The position numbers and the translations under genes are program-made. A stretch of DNA of 55,083 nucleotides from an uncultured Clostridia bacterium (GTDB taxonomy: Bacteria > Bacillota > Clostridia > TANB77 > CAG-508): NCBI GenBank assembly GCA_944388035.1, contig CALXHF010000010.1, forward strand, positions 1 to 55,083, read 5' to 3'. The notes beneath the pieces are model-generated. The model saw only the letters and a list, made by a program, of their open reading frames with translations, did not search any database and had not been told where the DNA came from. Shown piece after piece: positions 1-8,857 of the stretch. The number at the start of each line of letters is the position of its first letter. Position 1 is the stretch's first letter.

Positions 1-75
1 AACGCCTGTGGAGATAGTAGGTTACGAGGTCTAAGAAGCAGGAAGCCCATTGGCTTTAGACAATGGGTAGTTCAC
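1..75 (+). mobile_element. Right end of an IS200/IS605-type (TnpB) element, truncated by the window edge
   Basis: The first 34 bases can be read as the last codons of a protein ending TPVEIVGYEV and a TAA stop; a TPVE stretch near the C-terminus recalls clostridial TnpB proteins (from memory). After it comes a hairpin with arms cccattg (46-52) and caatggg (61-67), followed by tagttcac, which resembles the transposon right end and guide-RNA 3' end of IS605-type elements. The same hairpin recurs alone near 44421. Only the end is inside the window, so the family call rests on the hairpin and the short tail. Confidence 0.5.
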
Positions 76-149
76 AAATTGATGAAAAATTTAACAAAAA
101 AACACTTGAAAAGTATAAAAAAATATGATAAAATGTAAAGGTGTGAGAA

Positions 150-412
150 ATAAGAAATAAAACCGATAAGAAAGCAAAGTATATATATTATAAATTGCAA
201 AAGAGAAAAATGGTCTTAGGCTGTAAACCATTTAGCAAAAATATATAGAAATTTCACTTTTTAGGTCTTTTCTTGAAATAAAAGTAGGGAAAAGCGGTTG
301 TACCGTTAAAACTTTTAATGAGGTTAGTTTTTACTAATAAAATTAGGTGGTACCACGGAAAATTTGGAAATATTGCCATTTCGTCCTAAAAAGTAGGAGA
401 AATGGTTTTTTT
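150..412 (+). promoter_or_regulatory. T-box leader (tRNA-Phe sensing) upstream of the pheST operon
   Basis: The T-box core AGGTGGTACCACGG lies at 345-358, a close variant of the family consensus. It is followed by an intrinsic terminator with arms at 376-387 and 395-405 and a T run to 412. Upstream are the long Stem I region and a candidate specifier TTC within aaatttcac near 250. Uncharged tRNA-Phe would favour the antiterminator and read-through into 453, pheS and pheT. The Phe assignment rests mainly on the downstream pheST; the specifier is by eye. Confidence 0.88.
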
Positions 413-452
413 GATGTTAAATTTTAATTAAAATTAACAAGGATGTGAGAAA

Positions 453-815
453 ATGTTAAAACAAAAAATAGTAGAAAATTATTTTGATGCAAAACTCTAT
501 ACTAATCAAGAAATAATTAAAAGTATAGAAAAAACAAAAAAGGAATATGCTAAAAAAATAATAAATGTAGATATAAAACTAAATGAATTTGGTGTATTTG
601 TAGTTACATATTATTTTAAAGTAAGTGAAAATATATTTCAAAAAATATTTATAAAAATAAAACAGAGAAGAAAAGACAAGAAAATAAGATTATTACAAGA
701 AAAAAACGGAAACTTAGAAGAAAGAAAAAAAGATAAAATAGAAAAAAGACTTGAAAAATATTCTGGAAATAAATATGGCGAATATAAAAGTTCAGGCATA
801 TATAAACCATATTAA
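453..815 (+). CDS. Hypothetical basic protein, first gene after the T-box
   Basis: A 120-residue protein preceded by an aaggatgtgag ribosome binding region. I do not recognise a family. The N-terminal half is mixed; residues about 70-105 are very rich in Lys, Arg and Glu and probably helical, possibly a coiled coil, and the tail is Gly/Tyr/Ser-rich. It sits between the T-box terminator and pheS with no terminator before pheS, so it should be co-transcribed with pheST and respond to tRNA-Phe charging. There is no signal peptide or clear membrane segment. Function unknown. Confidence 0.65.
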   Translation: MLKQKIVENYFDAKLYTNQEIIKSIEKTKKEYAKKIINVDIKLNEFGVFVVTYYFKVSENIFQKIFIKIKQRRKDKKIRLLQEKNGNLEERKKDKIEKRLEKYSGNKYGEYKSSGIYKPY

Positions 816-850
816 AATAAAAAATAAATAAGTATGAAAGGAAGAAAAAA

Positions 851-1870
851 ATGGAAGAAGAAATCAAGAAAATTAAAGACATATCTATTAGTGAAATTAA
901 AAATTGTAGTTCTAAAAAAGAACTAGAAGAATTAAAAGTAAAATATTTAGGAAAAAAGGGAGAACTTACTTTAGTATTAAGAGGCATGGGAAAATTAAGT
1001 CCTGAAGAAAGACCTGTAATTGGAAGTTTAGTAAATAAAGTAAGAGATGAATTAAATAATTTATTTGTAAATAAAGAAAAAGAATTAAATAAAGAAGAAT
1101 TACAAAAAAGATTAAAAACAGAAAATATAGATGTTACAGAACCAAGTAAAAAAATTGTTTTAGGTTCTCTTCACCCAATAACACAAATAATAAAAGAAGT
1201 AGAAGAAATCTTTTTAGGTATGGGATATGAGATAGCAGATGGACCAGAAGTGGAAAAAGCAATATACAATTTTGATAAATTAAACACACCACCAGACCAT
1301 CCAGCAAGAGATATACAAGATACTTTTTACGTAAATGATGATATAGTATTAAGAAGTCAAACATCACCTGTACAAGCAAGAGTAATGGAAGAGAAAAAAC
1401 CACCAATAAAAATAATATGTCCAGGTGCAGTATATCGTTCAGATAGTGTAGATGCAACACACTCACCGGTATTCCACCAAATAGAAGGTTTGGTAGTTGA
1501 TAAAAATATTTCAATGACAGATTTAAAGGGAACTTTAGAGATGTTTGCTAAAAAATGTTTAGGAGAAAATACTAAAATACGTTTTAGACCACATCATTTC
1601 CCTTTTACAGAACCATCAGCAGAAGCAGATGTATCTTGCTTTGTATGTGGTGGAAAAGGTTGCAAAGTTTGTAAAGGAGAAGGTTGGATAGAACTTTTAG
1701 GTTGTGGTATGGTGCATCCAAATGTATTAAAAAATTGTGGAATAGACCCAGACGTGTATTCAGGCTTTGCGTTTGGTTTTGGTGTAGAAAGAATAGCTAT
1801 GGCAAAATTTGGAATAGAAGATATGAGATTACTTTTTGAAAATGATGTAAGATTTTTAAAACAATTTTAA
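851..1870 (+). CDS. pheS: Phenylalanyl-tRNA synthetase alpha subunit
   Basis: PheS forms the catalytic half of the alpha2-beta2 enzyme that charges tRNA-Phe with phenylalanine in the cytoplasm. The 339 residues match the usual bacterial length. The N-terminal coiled-coil tRNA-binding arm covers roughly residues 1-90. Class II motifs follow: [12 protein letters not shown] and [10 protein letters not shown] in the core, then [10 protein letters not shown] and a C-terminal motif 3, GFGVERIAM. The Cys-rich [11 protein letters not shown] stretch is common in this family. RBS gaaagga precedes the ATG. It is followed by 1915 and pheT in one operon under the Phe T-box. Confidence 0.97.
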   Translation: MEEEIKKIKDISISEIKNCSSKKELEELKVKYLGKKGELTLVLRGMGKLSPEERPVIGSLVNKVRDELNNLFVNKEKELNKEELQKRLKTENIDVTEPSKKIVLGSLHPITQIIKEVEEIFLGMGYEIADGPEVEKAIYNFDKLNTPPDHPARDIQDTFYVNDDIVLRSQTSPVQARVMEEKKPPIKIICPGAVYRSDSVDATHSPVFHQIEGLVVDKNISMTDLKGTLEMFAKKCLGENTKIRFRPHHFPFTEPSAEADVSCFVCGGKGCKVCKGEGWIELLGCGMVHPNVLKNCGIDPDVYSGFAFGFGVERIAMAKFGIEDMRLLFENDVRFLKQF

Positions 1871-1914
1871 AATAAATAATCAAAATTTTGATGTTTAGAA
1901 GGAGTGTTGATATA

Positions 1915-2205
1915 ATGGGACTTTTTAATAAAAGACCTAATGGAAGAAAAATTTATACATTGCAACAAGCAATGAAATTGGTAAGTGAAAATGAAGGGTA
2001 TTCAGTTGTAGAAGAAAATGGAGGATATAGAGTTATATCAGATAGAACAGCAAGAGAAGGAATTGAAAGATATAAAAGCCAAATAAGTAGAAGGGATGAA
2101 TTTAAGAAAGATATGCAAATTGGTTATATGCCAAATGCAGTGGGAACAAAAGAAGATTCAGCTACTTATGGAAGTAGATGTAGTTATTATAAAGAAGAAA
2201 GATAG
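1915..2205 (+). CDS. Hypothetical small protein between pheS and pheT
   Basis: A 96-residue soluble protein beginning MGLFNKRPNG. The start at 1915 is chosen because agaaggagt lies at a good distance before this ATG. It has a central EENGGYRVISDR segment and a Tyr/Ser-rich C-terminus; no family is recognised. It is separated by only 16 bases from pheT, so it is co-transcribed with the synthetase genes. An insertion between pheS and pheT is unusual, but nothing in the sequence indicates a tRNA-synthetase role. Confidence 0.75.
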   Translation: MGLFNKRPNGRKIYTLQQAMKLVSENEGYSVVEENGGYRVISDRTAREGIERYKSQISRRDEFKKDMQIGYMPNAVGTKEDSATYGSRCSYYKEER

Positions 2206-2221
2206 AAAGGAAGAATTGTAA

Positions 2222-4642
2222 ATGAAAGCAAGTAGAGAGTGGTTAGAAGAATATAGTGATATAGATGTAGATACTATAAAATTAGGTGACATACTTACAA
2301 TGACAGGTTCTAAAGTAGAGGAAATAATAGAAAAAGGAAAAGATATTAAAAATGTTGTAGTTGGAAAAATATTAGAAATTAAAAAACATCCAGATGCAGA
2401 TAAGTTAGTTGTAACTAAAGTAGATGTAGGAACAGAAAAAATACAAATAGTAACAGGTGCAAAAAATATTAAGGAAAATGATATAATACCAATTGCAAAA
2501 GATGGAGCAGAATTACCAGGTGGAAAGAAAATAGTAAGAAGTCCATTAAGAGGAGTAGATTCTTGTGGTATGATGTGTTCTGTTGGAGAACTTGGTTTAG
2601 ATATTAAAGATTATAAAGACCAGATAGAAGACGGAATAATGATTCTTCCTTCTTCTTATGAGAAATATCTTGGAAAAGATATAGTAGAAGTTTTAAATTT
2701 AAGAGAAGACATAATAGATTTTGAAATAACACCAAATAGACCAGATTGTTTGTCAATAGAAGGATTAGGAAGAGAAACATCAGCATCTTTAGGAGTTAAA
2801 TTCAAAAACCCTAGAAAAAATTTAGATGAATTAAAAGTAGAAGATAAAAAAGAGTTAGAAGGTTTAAGAGTAGATATAACAGCACCTGATTTATGTTATA
2901 GATATGTTGCAAGAATAGTTAAAGATGTAAAAATTGGAGAATCACCAGAATGGATGCAAAGAAGATTAAAAGCTTGTGGTGTAAGAAGTATTAATAATAT
3001 AGTAGATATAACAAACTACGTAATGTTAGAATTAGGTCAACCAATGCACGCTTTTGATATAAATTCAATAAAAGGAAAACATATTACAGTAAGAAGAGCG
3101 AAAAATGATGAAAAAATTATTACTTTAGATGAACAAGAAAGAATTTTAAATGAAAACAATCTTGTAATAGCAGATGAAGAAAAGCCAGTTGCAATTGCAG
3201 GTGTAATGGGTGGTTTAAACTCTGAAATAGAAAATGATACAAAAACAGTAGTATTTGAATCAGCTGTGTTTTATGGAGGAAGTGTAAGAAAAACTGCAAA
3301 ACAAGTAGGTTTAAGAACAGAAAGTTCATCTAGATATGAAAAAGGATTATCACCTGAAAATGCAATGCGTGCTGCAAATAGAGCAGTGGAATTAGTAGAA
3401 CTTTTAGGAGCTGGAAAAGCAGTAGAAGGAAAAATAGACGTATATCCTACAAAACAAAAAATAAATAAAATAAAATTAGATGTAGATAGGATAAATTCTC
3501 TACTTGGAACTAGTATTTCAAAAGATGAAATGATAAAAATATTAGGAAATTTAGATATTAAAGTAGAAGATGATTATGTAGTAAGTCCATATTTTAGGAT
3601 GGATTTAGAATTTTTAGCAGATATAGCAGAAGAAATAGCAAGATTTTACGGTTATGATAAATTAGATACAACATTAGTAAATGCAGAAGCAACTTTGGGA
3701 GTAAGGACCAAAGAACAAAAAATAGAACAAAAAATAGAAAACGTATTAGTAAATAGTGGTTTATCTGAAATCTATACATATGGTTTTGTTGGGCAAAAAG
3801 ATTTAGAAAAATCAAAAATAAAAGAAGAATTAGTAAAAAATGCAATTGAGATTTCAAACCCATTAAGTGATGAATTTAAATTAATGAGACCAACTACTAT
3901 TCCTAGTATGATGCAAATTCTAGCATTAAACAATAATAGGAAAAACCAAAATGTTAAGTTATTTGATATTTCAAGAAATTATAGAAATATAAATGGGGAA
4001 GTAGAAAAAGGTGAGATTCCATTAGAAGAAAATATTTTAACAATAGGTATGTATGGAGAAGACGTAGATTTTTACACATTAAAGGGGTTAATCGAAAATG
4101 TATTAGAAGTATCAAGTGTAAATCATTATGATGTTGTAAAAGAGACAAATAATAATTCATATCATCCAGGAAGATGTGCTAATATTAAAGTAGGTATAGA
4201 TGTAATTGCAACTATAGGAGAAGTACATCCAGAAGTTTTAGAAAACTATGATATTAATAAAAGATGCTATTTAGCAGAAGTAAATATAACGAAAATAGTA
4301 AAATATTCTAAAGCTAATAAAAAATATGAAGAAGTACCAAAATTCCCAGCAGTTGAAAGAGATATAGCAATTGTTGTAGATGAAGATGTGGAAGTTGGTT
4401 CTATTGAAAATATAATTACTAAAAAAGCAAAAAGATTATTAAAAGGTAAAAAAGGTTTAGAGGAATTAAAATTATTTGATATTTATAGAGATAAAAAATT
4501 AGGAGAAGGAAAGAAGAGCGTTGCATATAGTCTGATTTTTAGAGATAAGACTAAAAGCTTATCAGATGAGGAAATAAATCCAGTTATGGAAGAAATTATA
4601 AAAGAATTAGAGGAAAAATTTAATGCAACATTAAGAAAATAA
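2222..4642 (+). CDS. pheT: Phenylalanyl-tRNA synthetase beta subunit
   Basis: PheT is the large subunit of the Phe-tRNA ligase; it binds tRNA and carries the editing site that hydrolyses Tyr-tRNA-Phe. The 806 residues match the standard length. Domains in order: N-terminal tRNA-binding (EMAP/OB-like) domain about 40-150, B3/B4 editing domain about 210-395, B5 domain about 405-475, a synthetase-like core, and a C-terminal ferredoxin-like anticodon-binding (FDX-ACB) domain from about 710, beginning KYEEVPKFPAVERD. RBS aaaggaag precedes the ATG. Last gene of the T-box operon. Confidence 0.97.
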   Translation: MKASREWLEEYSDIDVDTIKLGDILTMTGSKVEEIIEKGKDIKNVVVGKILEIKKHPDADKLVVTKVDVGTEKIQIVTGAKNIKENDIIPIAKDGAELPGGKKIVRSPLRGVDSCGMMCSVGELGLDIKDYKDQIEDGIMILPSSYEKYLGKDIVEVLNLREDIIDFEITPNRPDCLSIEGLGRETSASLGVKFKNPRKNLDELKVEDKKELEGLRVDITAPDLCYRYVARIVKDVKIGESPEWMQRRLKACGVRSINNIVDITNYVMLELGQPMHAFDINSIKGKHITVRRAKNDEKIITLDEQERILNENNLVIADEEKPVAIAGVMGGLNSEIENDTKTVVFESAVFYGGSVRKTAKQVGLRTESSSRYEKGLSPENAMRAANRAVELVELLGAGKAVEGKIDVYPTKQKINKIKLDVDRINSLLGTSISKDEMIKILGNLDIKVEDDYVVSPYFRMDLEFLADIAEEIARFYGYDKLDTTLVNAEATLGVRTKEQKIEQKIENVLVNSGLSEIYTYGFVGQKDLEKSKIKEELVKNAIEISNPLSDEFKLMRPTTIPSMMQILALNNNRKNQNVKLFDISRNYRNINGEVEKGEIPLEENILTIGMYGEDVDFYTLKGLIENVLEVSSVNHYDVVKETNNNSYHPGRCANIKVGIDVIATIGEVHPEVLENYDINKRCYLAEVNITKIVKYSKANKKYEEVPKFPAVERDIAIVVDEDVEVGSIENIITKKAKRLLKGKKGLEELKLFDIYRDKKLGEGKKSVAYSLIFRDKTKSLSDEEINPVMEEIIKELEEKFNATLRK

Positions 4643-4720
4643 TTAAAAACTATGGACTTTTTTAAAAAAATATAATAAAATGTAGAAAAATAACAAAGAG
4701 AAAACAAAGGAGAAGATATT

Positions 4721-4876
4721 ATGGAAGAAACAAAAAAGGAAGAAGTTACAGAAAACAAAGATGAAGTAAAAAAAGCAAAATTAAGTCCAGCAGCAACAGT
4801 TTTACTTTCAATAGTAGCAGCACTAGGTTTAATAATTTTAGTTACATTAATTTATTTTATAATTATGGCATTATAA
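4721..4876 (+). CDS. Small single-pass membrane protein, 51 aa
   Basis: Reads MEETKKEEVTENKDEVKKAK, then one hydrophobic segment of about 25 residues (from LSPAATVLLS to FIIMAL) that ends the protein. This is a charged N-terminus with a C-terminal membrane anchor. RBS caaaggag lies about 9 bases upstream and a terminator (4892-4919) follows at once, so it looks like a real one-gene unit. The size and topology recall SecE, but no SecE motif is visible and the context is not the nusG locus, so the function is left open. Confidence 0.75.
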   Translation: MEETKKEEVTENKDEVKKAKLSPAATVLLSIVAALGLIILVTLIYFIIMAL

Positions 4877-4891
4877 AATGAAAATCTTAGA

Positions 4892-4919
4892 AAAAATAGA
4901 GTTTTTCTCTATTTTTTTT
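4892..4919 (+). terminator. Intrinsic terminator after the small membrane protein
   Basis: Arms aaaaatagag (4892-4901) and ctctattttt (4907-4916) with a T run. Confidence 0.85.
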
Positions 4920-4975
4920 GACTAATTTTTGTTTTGGTGATAAAATACAAAAGTAAACTCTAGAAAGGAGTATTT

Positions 4976-5638
4976 ATGCTGGAGAGAACTCAAGTTTTTG
5001 AACTGCGGGATAAGTATCAAGGAAAGAAAAGTTCTGGTTATGATGTAGATGAAGAGACAGGAGCAATCATTGTTTATCCACTAGATAGTGTTTATTATGA
5101 AGGAATATATTATTCTATGGAAGAAGGTGGACCAATTACTTTTGGGTCTTATGTATCTTATGTAAGAAAATACGTAAGAGAAAGACCATTGCAAGTACCA
5201 GGGACAGGTGTACTTGTTTATAGAACAAATAGTGATGGAGAGCAAGAAGTTCTTTTACAGCTCAGAAAAGATTTTAACCAATATGGAGTTCCAGGTGGTG
5301 GAATAGAAATTGGTGAGACTTATGAACAATGTGCTGTAAATGAATTGCTACAAGAAACAGCATATATTGCTAGAGAAGAAGATTTAAAATTGGTAAATGT
5401 ATATGCTGGTCCAAGACACATTACCAGATATCCAAATGGCGATGTTGTATTTCATACAATTGTAGTCTTTAAGGTGGAAGCGTCAAAATGCAAAAAAGCT
5501 TTGCATAATTTTGATATAAATGAGACTAAAAAAATTGTATGGATGACAATGCCAGAAATTGAAGAACTAATACGAGAAAACAAGGTCTTTCCAAACAATG
5601 TTCCCATACTTGAGGACATTGTAAAAACAACTCTTTAA
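4976..5638 (+). CDS. Nudix-like hydrolase, compositional outlier
   Basis: A 220-residue protein with a Nudix domain in the middle (about 75-200). The Nudix box reads GGGIEIGETYEQCAVNELLQ then ETAY. Compared with GX5EX7REUXEEXGU, the Arg is Asn, the first Glu of the EE pair is Gln and the late Gly is Ala, so the box is degenerate but keeps two acidic ligands. Substrate unknown; Nudix enzymes cleave nucleoside diphosphates linked to another group. Codon use differs from neighbours: it uses CTG, CTC and one in-frame CGG that reads as Arg (residue 11). RBS gaaaggag. Probably acquired by transfer. Confidence 0.8.
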   Translation: MLERTQVFELRDKYQGKKSSGYDVDEETGAIIVYPLDSVYYEGIYYSMEEGGPITFGSYVSYVRKYVRERPLQVPGTGVLVYRTNSDGEQEVLLQLRKDFNQYGVPGGGIEIGETYEQCAVNELLQETAYIAREEDLKLVNVYAGPRHITRYPNGDVVFHTIVVFKVEASKCKKALHNFDINETKKIVWMTMPEIEELIRENKVFPNNVPILEDIVKTTL

Positions 5639-5651
5639 AATAAAAGAGTAA

Positions 5652-5689
5652 AAAAGGAAAATTGCTAAGAAATTAGTAATTTTCCTTTT
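5652..5689. terminator. Bidirectional terminator between the Nudix gene and mazF
   Basis: Perfect 12-base arms aaaaggaaaatt (5652-5663) and aattttcctttt (5678-5689) between converging genes. Confidence 0.85.
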
Positions 5690-5704
5690 AAAATTTTTCG
5701 TTAT

Positions 5705-6035
5705 CTATATTTGTTCAATTTCAGAATAAACAACATCAATAACATTTTCTAATATATCATTTGGTAAGTTTTCAATTATTTTATAAGTTCTATTATTTAA
5801 GTCTAAAGCTTTTATATGCTCACATAATATTACACCAGTCGTTTTAGTTCTATTGTCTAATGGAATATGCAAAGGAAAGTGATTATTTGTATTAGTTATA
5901 GGGCAAACAATAGATAGTTTTGTTTTTTGATTAAATATGTTGTTGCTTATTACAACAGCTGGTCTATATCCAGCTTGTTCATGTCCGTTTTTGAGGGTTA
6001 AAATTAATTTTGATTATAGTTCCTTGTTTTACCAT
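5705..6035 (-). CDS. mazF: MazF/PemK-type mRNA interferase toxin, needs +1 frame change
   Basis: The toxin of a mazEF pair; the family are ribosome-independent endoribonucleases that cut mRNA at short motifs. Read straight, the gene stops after 18 codons (..FNPQKRT). Skipping one C at 5987 gives 109 residues: FNPQKGHEQAGYRPAVVISN followed by a typical MazF body (SIVCPITN, TTGVILCEHIKALDL). The restored G-x-E-x-x-G-x-RP motif is the family signature. Its ATG overlaps the end of mazE. The extra C follows Lys codon 16 and precedes GGA. Either toxin synthesis depends on recoding, or this is a dead toxin; similar lesions in essential genes favour recoding. Confidence 0.85.
5984..5990 (-). other. 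Putative +1 recoding site AAA-C-GGA in mazF
   Basis: In-frame CGG after Lys16; skipping the C restores Lys-Gly and the MazF signature. Confidence 0.8.
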
Positions 6036-6274
6036 ATTTCTTCTCCTTTTGGTTCTCCCCAATCAATTTCTGTTGGTTCATAATCACCATTATAATTTTC
6101 AAATAATTCTTTTATTGTTTTTCTTTTATGTTCGTTTGCTTTTTCTATAACTAATTTTCCGTTGTTTACAATAATTACTATTTTTTCATTTTCAGACCAA
6201 TTAACACTATCTAATAATATTTTAGGGATTCTAACACCTTGACTATTTCCCCATTTTTGAATAGTTGTTGTCAT
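6029..6274 (-). CDS. mazE: MazE-type antitoxin (SpoVT/AbrB fold)
   Basis: An 81-residue protein beginning MTTTIQKWGNSQGVRIPKIL, the classic MazE/AbrB swapped-hairpin DNA-binding motif (about residues 1-45), followed by an acidic tail (GDYEPTEIDWGEPKGEEIW) that in this family wraps and inhibits the toxin. The ATG at 6274 is chosen because AAGGAG lies about 8 bases upstream; a GTG three codons earlier overlaps that ribosome binding site. The stop codon overlaps the mazF start (ATGGTAA), indicating translational coupling. MazE-MazF complexes usually repress their own promoter. Confidence 0.92.
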   Translation of the reverse strand: MTTTIQKWGNSQGVRIPKILLDSVNWSENEKIVIIVNNGKLVIEKANEHKRKTIKELFENYNGDYEPTEIDWGEPKGEEIW

Positions 6275-6479
6275 TGTTATCACTCCTTTCGTATATACAT
6301 AGTATATACCAAACTAAGAAAAATGTCAATAAAATTTGATATCTTTTTAATATTTTTTACTAAAAAAAATATATTATTCTTTATAGATATAATCTTTACA
6401 TAAACATTATAAAAATATATTATATAGTAATTTGATATTATTTTTTTTCGAAAAAAATCAACATTATTGGAAAAAACAC

Positions 6480-6508
6480 TTGACAAATCAAGAAAAATGG
6501 TGTAAAGT
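6480..6508 (+). promoter_or_regulatory. Sigma-A-type promoter of the ylxM-ffh operon
   Basis: TTGACA at 6480-6485, 17-base spacer, TAAAGT at 6503-6508, about 35 bases before the ylxM start. Confidence 0.7.
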
Positions 6509-6543
6509 ATATTAGCATTACAAAAAAGAAAAGAGGTAATCTT

Positions 6544-6891
6544 ATGGAGAAAAAAGTTGAAGTTAGTATACTCTGGGAAATTTATGGCAAATTATTAACT
6601 AAAAAACAATACGAATTCTTAGAAGATTACTATAATAATGATTTATCATTATCAGAAATAGCAGAAAACAATGAAATAACAAGACAAGCAGTAAGAGATA
6701 TAATAAAGAAGGGGGAGAAAAAACTTTTCGAATACGAAGAAAAGCTAGGAATAATGAAAAGGACGTTAAATCAAGAAAAGAAAATAGAAAAAGTTTTATT
6801 AGAATTAACAAAAATACAACAAGATTATTCTGATAAAGAAATAGCAAATGTATTAGAACATATAAAAAAAGAATTAAATTATTTAGTATAA
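6544..6891 (+). CDS. ylxM: YlxM-family DNA-binding protein of the SRP operon
   Basis: A 115-residue helix-turn-helix protein of the UPF0122/YlxM family, always found next to ffh in Firmicutes. The HTH is clear: LTKKQYEFLEDYY, then LSEIAENNEITRQAVRDIIK (sigma-70 region-4-like). The C-terminal half is a charged helix. RBS agaggtaa precedes the ATG and ffh starts 16 bases after the stop. The protein is thought to influence SRP assembly or regulation; its exact role is not settled. Confidence 0.92.
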   Translation: MEKKVEVSILWEIYGKLLTKKQYEFLEDYYNNDLSLSEIAENNEITRQAVRDIIKKGEKKLFEYEEKLGIMKRTLNQEKKIEKVLLELTKIQQDYSDKEIANVLEHIKKELNYLV

Positions 6892-6907
6892 CAAAGGAGT
6901 TGATAAT

Positions 6908-8264
6908 ATGGCTTTTGAAGGACTATCTTCTAGATTACAAGAAATAACAAGGAAAATTAGAGGAAAAGCAAGAATAACTGAAAGTGATTTAAAAGAAATG
7001 CTAAGAGAAGTAAAACTTGCACTTTTAGAAGCTGATGTCAACTATAAAATTGTTAAAGAATTTATAGAATCAATCAGAGAAAAAGCACTAGGTCAAGATG
7101 TGTTAAAATCATTAACACCAGGTCAACAAGTTGTTAAGATAGTAAAAGACGAATTAGTAGAATTGCTTCGGTGGAACTGAAAGTAAAGTAAATTTTACGC
7201 CAAACCCACCAACAATAATAATGCTAGTAGGTCTTCAAGGTTCTGGTAAAACAACAACTGCAGGTAAACTTGCTAATCTTTTTAGAAAACAAGGTAAAAA
7301 ACCATTATTAGTTGCCTGTGATATATATAGACCAGCTGCCATAAAACAATTACAAGTAGTAGGAAAACAGCTAAATATACCAGTATTTGCAAACGAACAA
7401 TCAAAAGATGTGGTTCATATTGCAAAACAAGCTGTTTCAGTTGCAATATCAAAATTAAATGATGTAGTAATACTAGATACAGCAGGTAGACTTCATATAG
7501 ATGAAGAACTAATGGAAGAACTAAAAAAAGTAAAACAAAGTGTAAAACCACATGAAATATTGCTTGTAGTAGATAGTATGACAGGTCAAGATGCTGTAAA
7601 TGTTGCTGAAAAATTTAATAGTACAGTTGGAATAGATGGAGTTGTATTAACAAAACTAGATGGTGATACTAGAGGTGGAGCAGCATTATCAGTTAAAAAA
7701 GTTACAGGAAAACCAATAAAATTTGCAGCGACAGGTGAAAAACTAAGTGATATAGAAATATTCCATCCAGAAAGGATGGCTAGTAGAATCTTAGGTATGG
7801 GAGATATCCTATCAGTAATAGAAAAAGCAGAAGAAGCCTTTGACTTAGAACAAGCAGAAAAACTAGAAAAACAATTAAAGAAAAGAGAATTTGATTTAGA
7901 TGATTATTTAGCACAATTAAGACAAATAAAAAAAATGGGTTCTTTCTCATCTTTATTAAAACTAATACCAGGTATGAATCAGCTAAAAGATGTAAAAATA
8001 GATGATAAAGAATTTGTAAAAATAGAAGCAATAATATGTTCTATGACAAAAGCGGAAAAAAGAGATATAAGACTTTTAAATGGTAGTAGAAGACTTCGTA
8101 TTGCAAAAGGAAGTGGAACATCAGTACAAGAAATAAATAAATTCATAAAATCTTTTGAGATGACACAAAAAATGATGAAACAAATGAAATCAGGAAAAGG
8201 TGGTATGAAAAACTTAATGAAAGGTATTGATGAAAATTCGCTTAAAAATATGTTTAAAAAATAA
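6908..8264 (+). CDS. ffh: Signal recognition particle GTPase Ffh, needs +1 frame change
   Basis: Ffh binds 4.5S/SRP RNA and the signal sequences of nascent proteins and delivers ribosomes to FtsY and SecYEG. Read straight, the gene ends at 7180 after the helical N domain; skipping C7169 gives 451 residues, the normal length. N domain 1-87; then GGTES, the G domain with GLQGSGKTT (about 107-115), DTAGRL and TKLDGDTRGG; and the Met-rich M domain (MTQKMMKQMK) at the C-terminus. Ffh is essential in nearly all bacteria and no second copy is in the window, so a lethal frameshift is unlikely. RBS aaaggagt. Confidence 0.93.
7166..7172 (+). other. Putative +1 recoding site CTT-C-GGT in ffh
   Basis: Codon 87 CTT is followed by in-frame CGG; skipping C7169 joins Leu87 to Gly88. 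Without it, TGA follows three codons later. Confidence 0.85.
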
Positions 8265-8351
8265 AAATAGTTATTAATCTTTATACAATTTAAGAAATAT
8301 TAAATTGTGTACACATATAATAAAAAATAATAATTTGGAGGTGAAATAAAA

Positions 8352-8585
8352 ATGGTAAAAATTAGATTACAAAGACAAGGAAAGAAAAAAGCTCCATTTT
8401 ACCATATAGTAGTTGCAGATTCAAGAAGCCCAAGAGATGGTAAAATAATAGAACAAATAGGAACATATGATCCAATGACAGAACCATCTACAATAGTTCT
8501 AGATAAAGAAAAATTAGAAAAATGGGTCAAAAATGGTGCAAAACCAACACCAACAGTAAAAGATTTAATAGAAAAAGTTAAATAA
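8352..8585 (+). CDS. rpsP: 30S ribosomal protein S16
   Basis: A 77-residue protein starting [20 protein letters not shown], with [21 protein letters not shown], the highly conserved S16 core. S16 binds 16S rRNA and helps assemble the small subunit. RBS tttggaggtg is strong. The order ffh-rpsP-khpA-rimM-trmD-rplS is the standard Firmicute arrangement. The length is slightly short but normal for the family. Confidence 0.97.
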   Translation: MVKIRLQRQGKKKAPFYHIVVADSRSPRDGKIIEQIGTYDPMTEPSTIVLDKEKLEKWVKNGAKPTPTVKDLIEKVK

Positions 8586-8609
8586 TTACTGAAAAATTTG
8601 GAGGTAAAT

Positions 8610-8843
8610 ATGGAAGAGTTCTTAAAAATAATTATTTCAAATTTAGTAGAAAATAAAGACCAAGTAGAAATAACAAAAAAAGAAGAAGAAAAACAAACTA
8701 TATTTGAAGTAAGAGTTGCAAAAGAAGATATGGGTAGAGTAATAGGAAGACAAGGAAGACTTGCAAAATCTATTCGTACTGTAATGAAATCAGTATCTGC
8801 TAAAGAGCACAAAAAAGTGCTAGTAGAATTTATTGATGATTAA
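8610..8843 (+). CDS. khpA: KH-domain RNA-binding protein KhpA
   Basis: A 77-residue single KH domain protein (YlqC/KhpA family). The KH signature GRVIGRQGRLAKSIRTVMK is in the second half. KhpA works with KhpB (Jag/EloR) as an RNA chaperone affecting cell elongation in other Firmicutes. The ATG at 8610 is chosen because ttggaggtaaat lies just upstream; the TTG four codons earlier is inside that ribosome binding site. It is 24 bases after rpsP and 14 before rimM. Confidence 0.93.
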   Translation: MEEFLKIIISNLVENKDQVEITKKEEEKQTIFEVRVAKEDMGRVIGRQGRLAKSIRTVMKSVSAKEHKKVLVEFIDD

Positions 8844-8857
8844 GAGGTATTTGTAAT

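Noticed and set aside
345..358. CGG in the T-box core as a recoding site
   Set aside because: It is non-coding leader RNA.
649..987. Long antisense frames rich in Phe, Leu and Ile opposite pheS, pheT, ffh and other genes
   Set aside because: They are mirror products of A-rich coding strands, without ribosome binding sites or recognisable domains.
4721..4876. Small membrane protein as SecE
   Set aside because: Length and topology fit, but no SecE signature and no nusG neighbour.
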